From Arenibacter sp041392165 (GTDB lineage: Bacteria > Bacteroidota > Bacteroidia > Flavobacteriales > Flavobacteriaceae), in the NCBI GenBank assembly GCA_041392165.1, contig JAWKMN010000002.1, positions 124,001 through 188,000 on the forward strand: a stretch of 64,000 nucleotides of DNA. The letters run 5' to 3'. How positions within the stretch are numbered: position 1 is the stretch's first letter; every line of letters begins with the position of its first letter. The position numbers and the translations under genes are program-made. A model generated the notes under the pieces. It saw only the letters and a program-made list of their open reading frames with translations. It had not been told where the DNA came from and did no database searches. Of the stretch, positions 63,353 through 64,000 are shown piece after piece.

Positions 63353-64000
63353 TTAAGCTATTTTTAATGTTGTGTTAAAGTTATAATAGGTGCGTTTTTC
63401 ACCGGTTATCAAAAGATTAATATCTGATTTCCTTACCATATCATAAGTGTTCAATAGTCTGGAAAGATCTTCTTTCTCCTTATTTCCCCCATCCAAAAAC
63501 AAGAGATCAATATTACTTATGGATAAATAGACGGGAAGATTGTTCACTGTATTTTCATTGCAATCAAAAACATAGTTGATGGTCTTACGCCCTATAGAAA
63601 TGTCCGTTTTTGGTAGAGCATTTGCAGATTGAACAATATTGAACGATTTCAAAGTACTGTTTGCATATAGAAGGAGTTGTTCTGTAACCGACGATCTGAA
63701 TGCCGCTTCGGAACAATTTAGGGAGCCCATGCCCATCTTTATACCCGGTTCAAGGCCTTTATCATGTGAAACGATCAAGACGGTACCTTTAAAAACACTT
63801 AGGACAAAATTGATTATTCTATTTTCAGCCGTATTAAAATGCTTACTGTTATGTCTGGCCATGACTATAATGTCCGGGTTGTTCCTGTTCAGATATCTAT
63901 CTATTTCATTTTTGATATTTCCAAAGGTACTGGAATACGTAATGGGTACCCCGTAATCATCAATTAAGGGCGATACTATATCTTTCATTCTTTTATCCGC
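63353..64000 (-). CDS. Universal stress protein (UspA-like) family, start outside window
   Basis: The frame is open to base 64000, with four more codons before the first ATG (63988), so the gene probably begins beyond the window. The visible ~215 residues are the rest of one UspA domain (Asn-Pro-Asp-Ile-Ile-Val-Met-Ala-Arg-His near 35-45, Val-Leu-Ile-Val-Ser-His-Asp near 75) and a second, more divergent one. It is the gene before the carbonic anhydrase and may respond to the same CO2 or stress signals. Confidence 0.7.
   Translation of the reverse strand, partial: ADKRMKDIVSPLIDDYGVPITYSSTFGNIKNEIDRYLNRNNPDIIVMARHNSKHFNTAENRIINFVLSVFKGTVLIVSHDKGLEPGIKMGMGSLNCSEAAFRSSVTEQLLLYANSTLKSFNIVQSANALPKTDISIGRKTINYVFDCNENTVNNLPVYLSISNIDLLFLDGGNKEKEDLSRLLNTYDMVRKSDINLLITGEKRTYYNFNTTLKIA

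Noticed and set aside
1..64000. Insertion sequences, tRNA/rRNA genes, CRISPR arrays, prophage
   Set aside because: No transposase motifs, no tRNA-like cloverleaf noticed by eye, no regular direct repeats with spacers and no phage structural genes.

Overview
The window looks like a piece of chromosome from a marine Flavobacteriaceae-type Bacteroidetes (Zobellia, Maribacter or Arenibacter are plausible, but this is inference). The signs are SusC/SusD pairs, an ECF sigma/FecR switch in front of a SusC with an N-terminal STN domain, a type IX secretion (T9SS) sorting tail, many lipoproteins and AT-rich spacers. No rRNA, tRNA, CRISPR array, transposase or phage gene was recognised.

Layout. 1-9.9 kb: end of a SusD gene, an SGNH esterase, a double alpha/beta-hydrolase, an Nramp-like membrane protein lacking the usual metal-binding motif, an atypical NAD-binding dehydrogenase, a DapA-family aldolase and a lipoprotein sugar dehydrogenase with a fused cytochrome c. 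This reads as a carbohydrate or sugar-acid locus. 10.2-16.5 kb: a block with different codon habits, holding a very large frameshifted lyase-like protein with a C-terminal propeller, a secreted beta-helix protein, and the collapsed remains of a second beta-helix gene whose signal peptide now abuts a T9SS tail. 17.7-27.9 kb: partial denitrification, with norCB, norQ, norD, norE and norF on +, and a SCO protein, nirV-like gene, nirK with cytochrome tail and a porin on -. norC, norB and nirK all carry frameshifts. 28.4-31.8 kb: dehydratase, SDR dehydrogenase and SMP-30 lactonase, the three enzymes of a non-phosphorylating sugar oxidation route. 32.3-34.5 kb: dienelactone hydrolase and a lone response regulator with a coupled small gene. 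34.6-39.5 kb: glycerol regulon glpR / glpD-glpK-glpF, with glpK frameshifted twice. 40.1-49.4 kb: ECF sigma, FecR, SusC, SusD, SGNH hydrolase and an endonuclease/exonuclease/phosphatase-fold enzyme. 49.6-52.1 kb: dinB, an SDR and a CYTH protein. 52.1-59.0 kb: a five-gene RND efflux operon bracketed by a GbsR/MarR-type and a TetR regulator. 59.1-64 kb: a small unknown gene, pheS, and a SulP / beta-carbonic anhydrase / UspA-like group that probably imports and interconverts bicarbonate.

How parts fit. The 28-32 kb enzymes can turn an aldose into lactone, aldonate and 2-keto-3-deoxy acid; the DapA-family enzyme near 7 kb is the kind that splits or dehydrates such acids, so the two loci may feed one pathway. 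NirK plus the Nor proteins would reduce nitrite to N2O; no nosZ is in the window. A 14-bp ATGAY-N4-RTCAT palindrome sits before norC, nirK and the porin and probably marks one Crp/Fnr-type regulon. The RND operon has its own half-site, AGTTCG/CGAACT, before the adaptor gene and before the GbsR-type gene.

About ten single-base indels interrupt otherwise well conserved genes, mostly at short homopolymers. They may be sequencing errors or recent mutations, and six of them fall in norC, norB and nirK.
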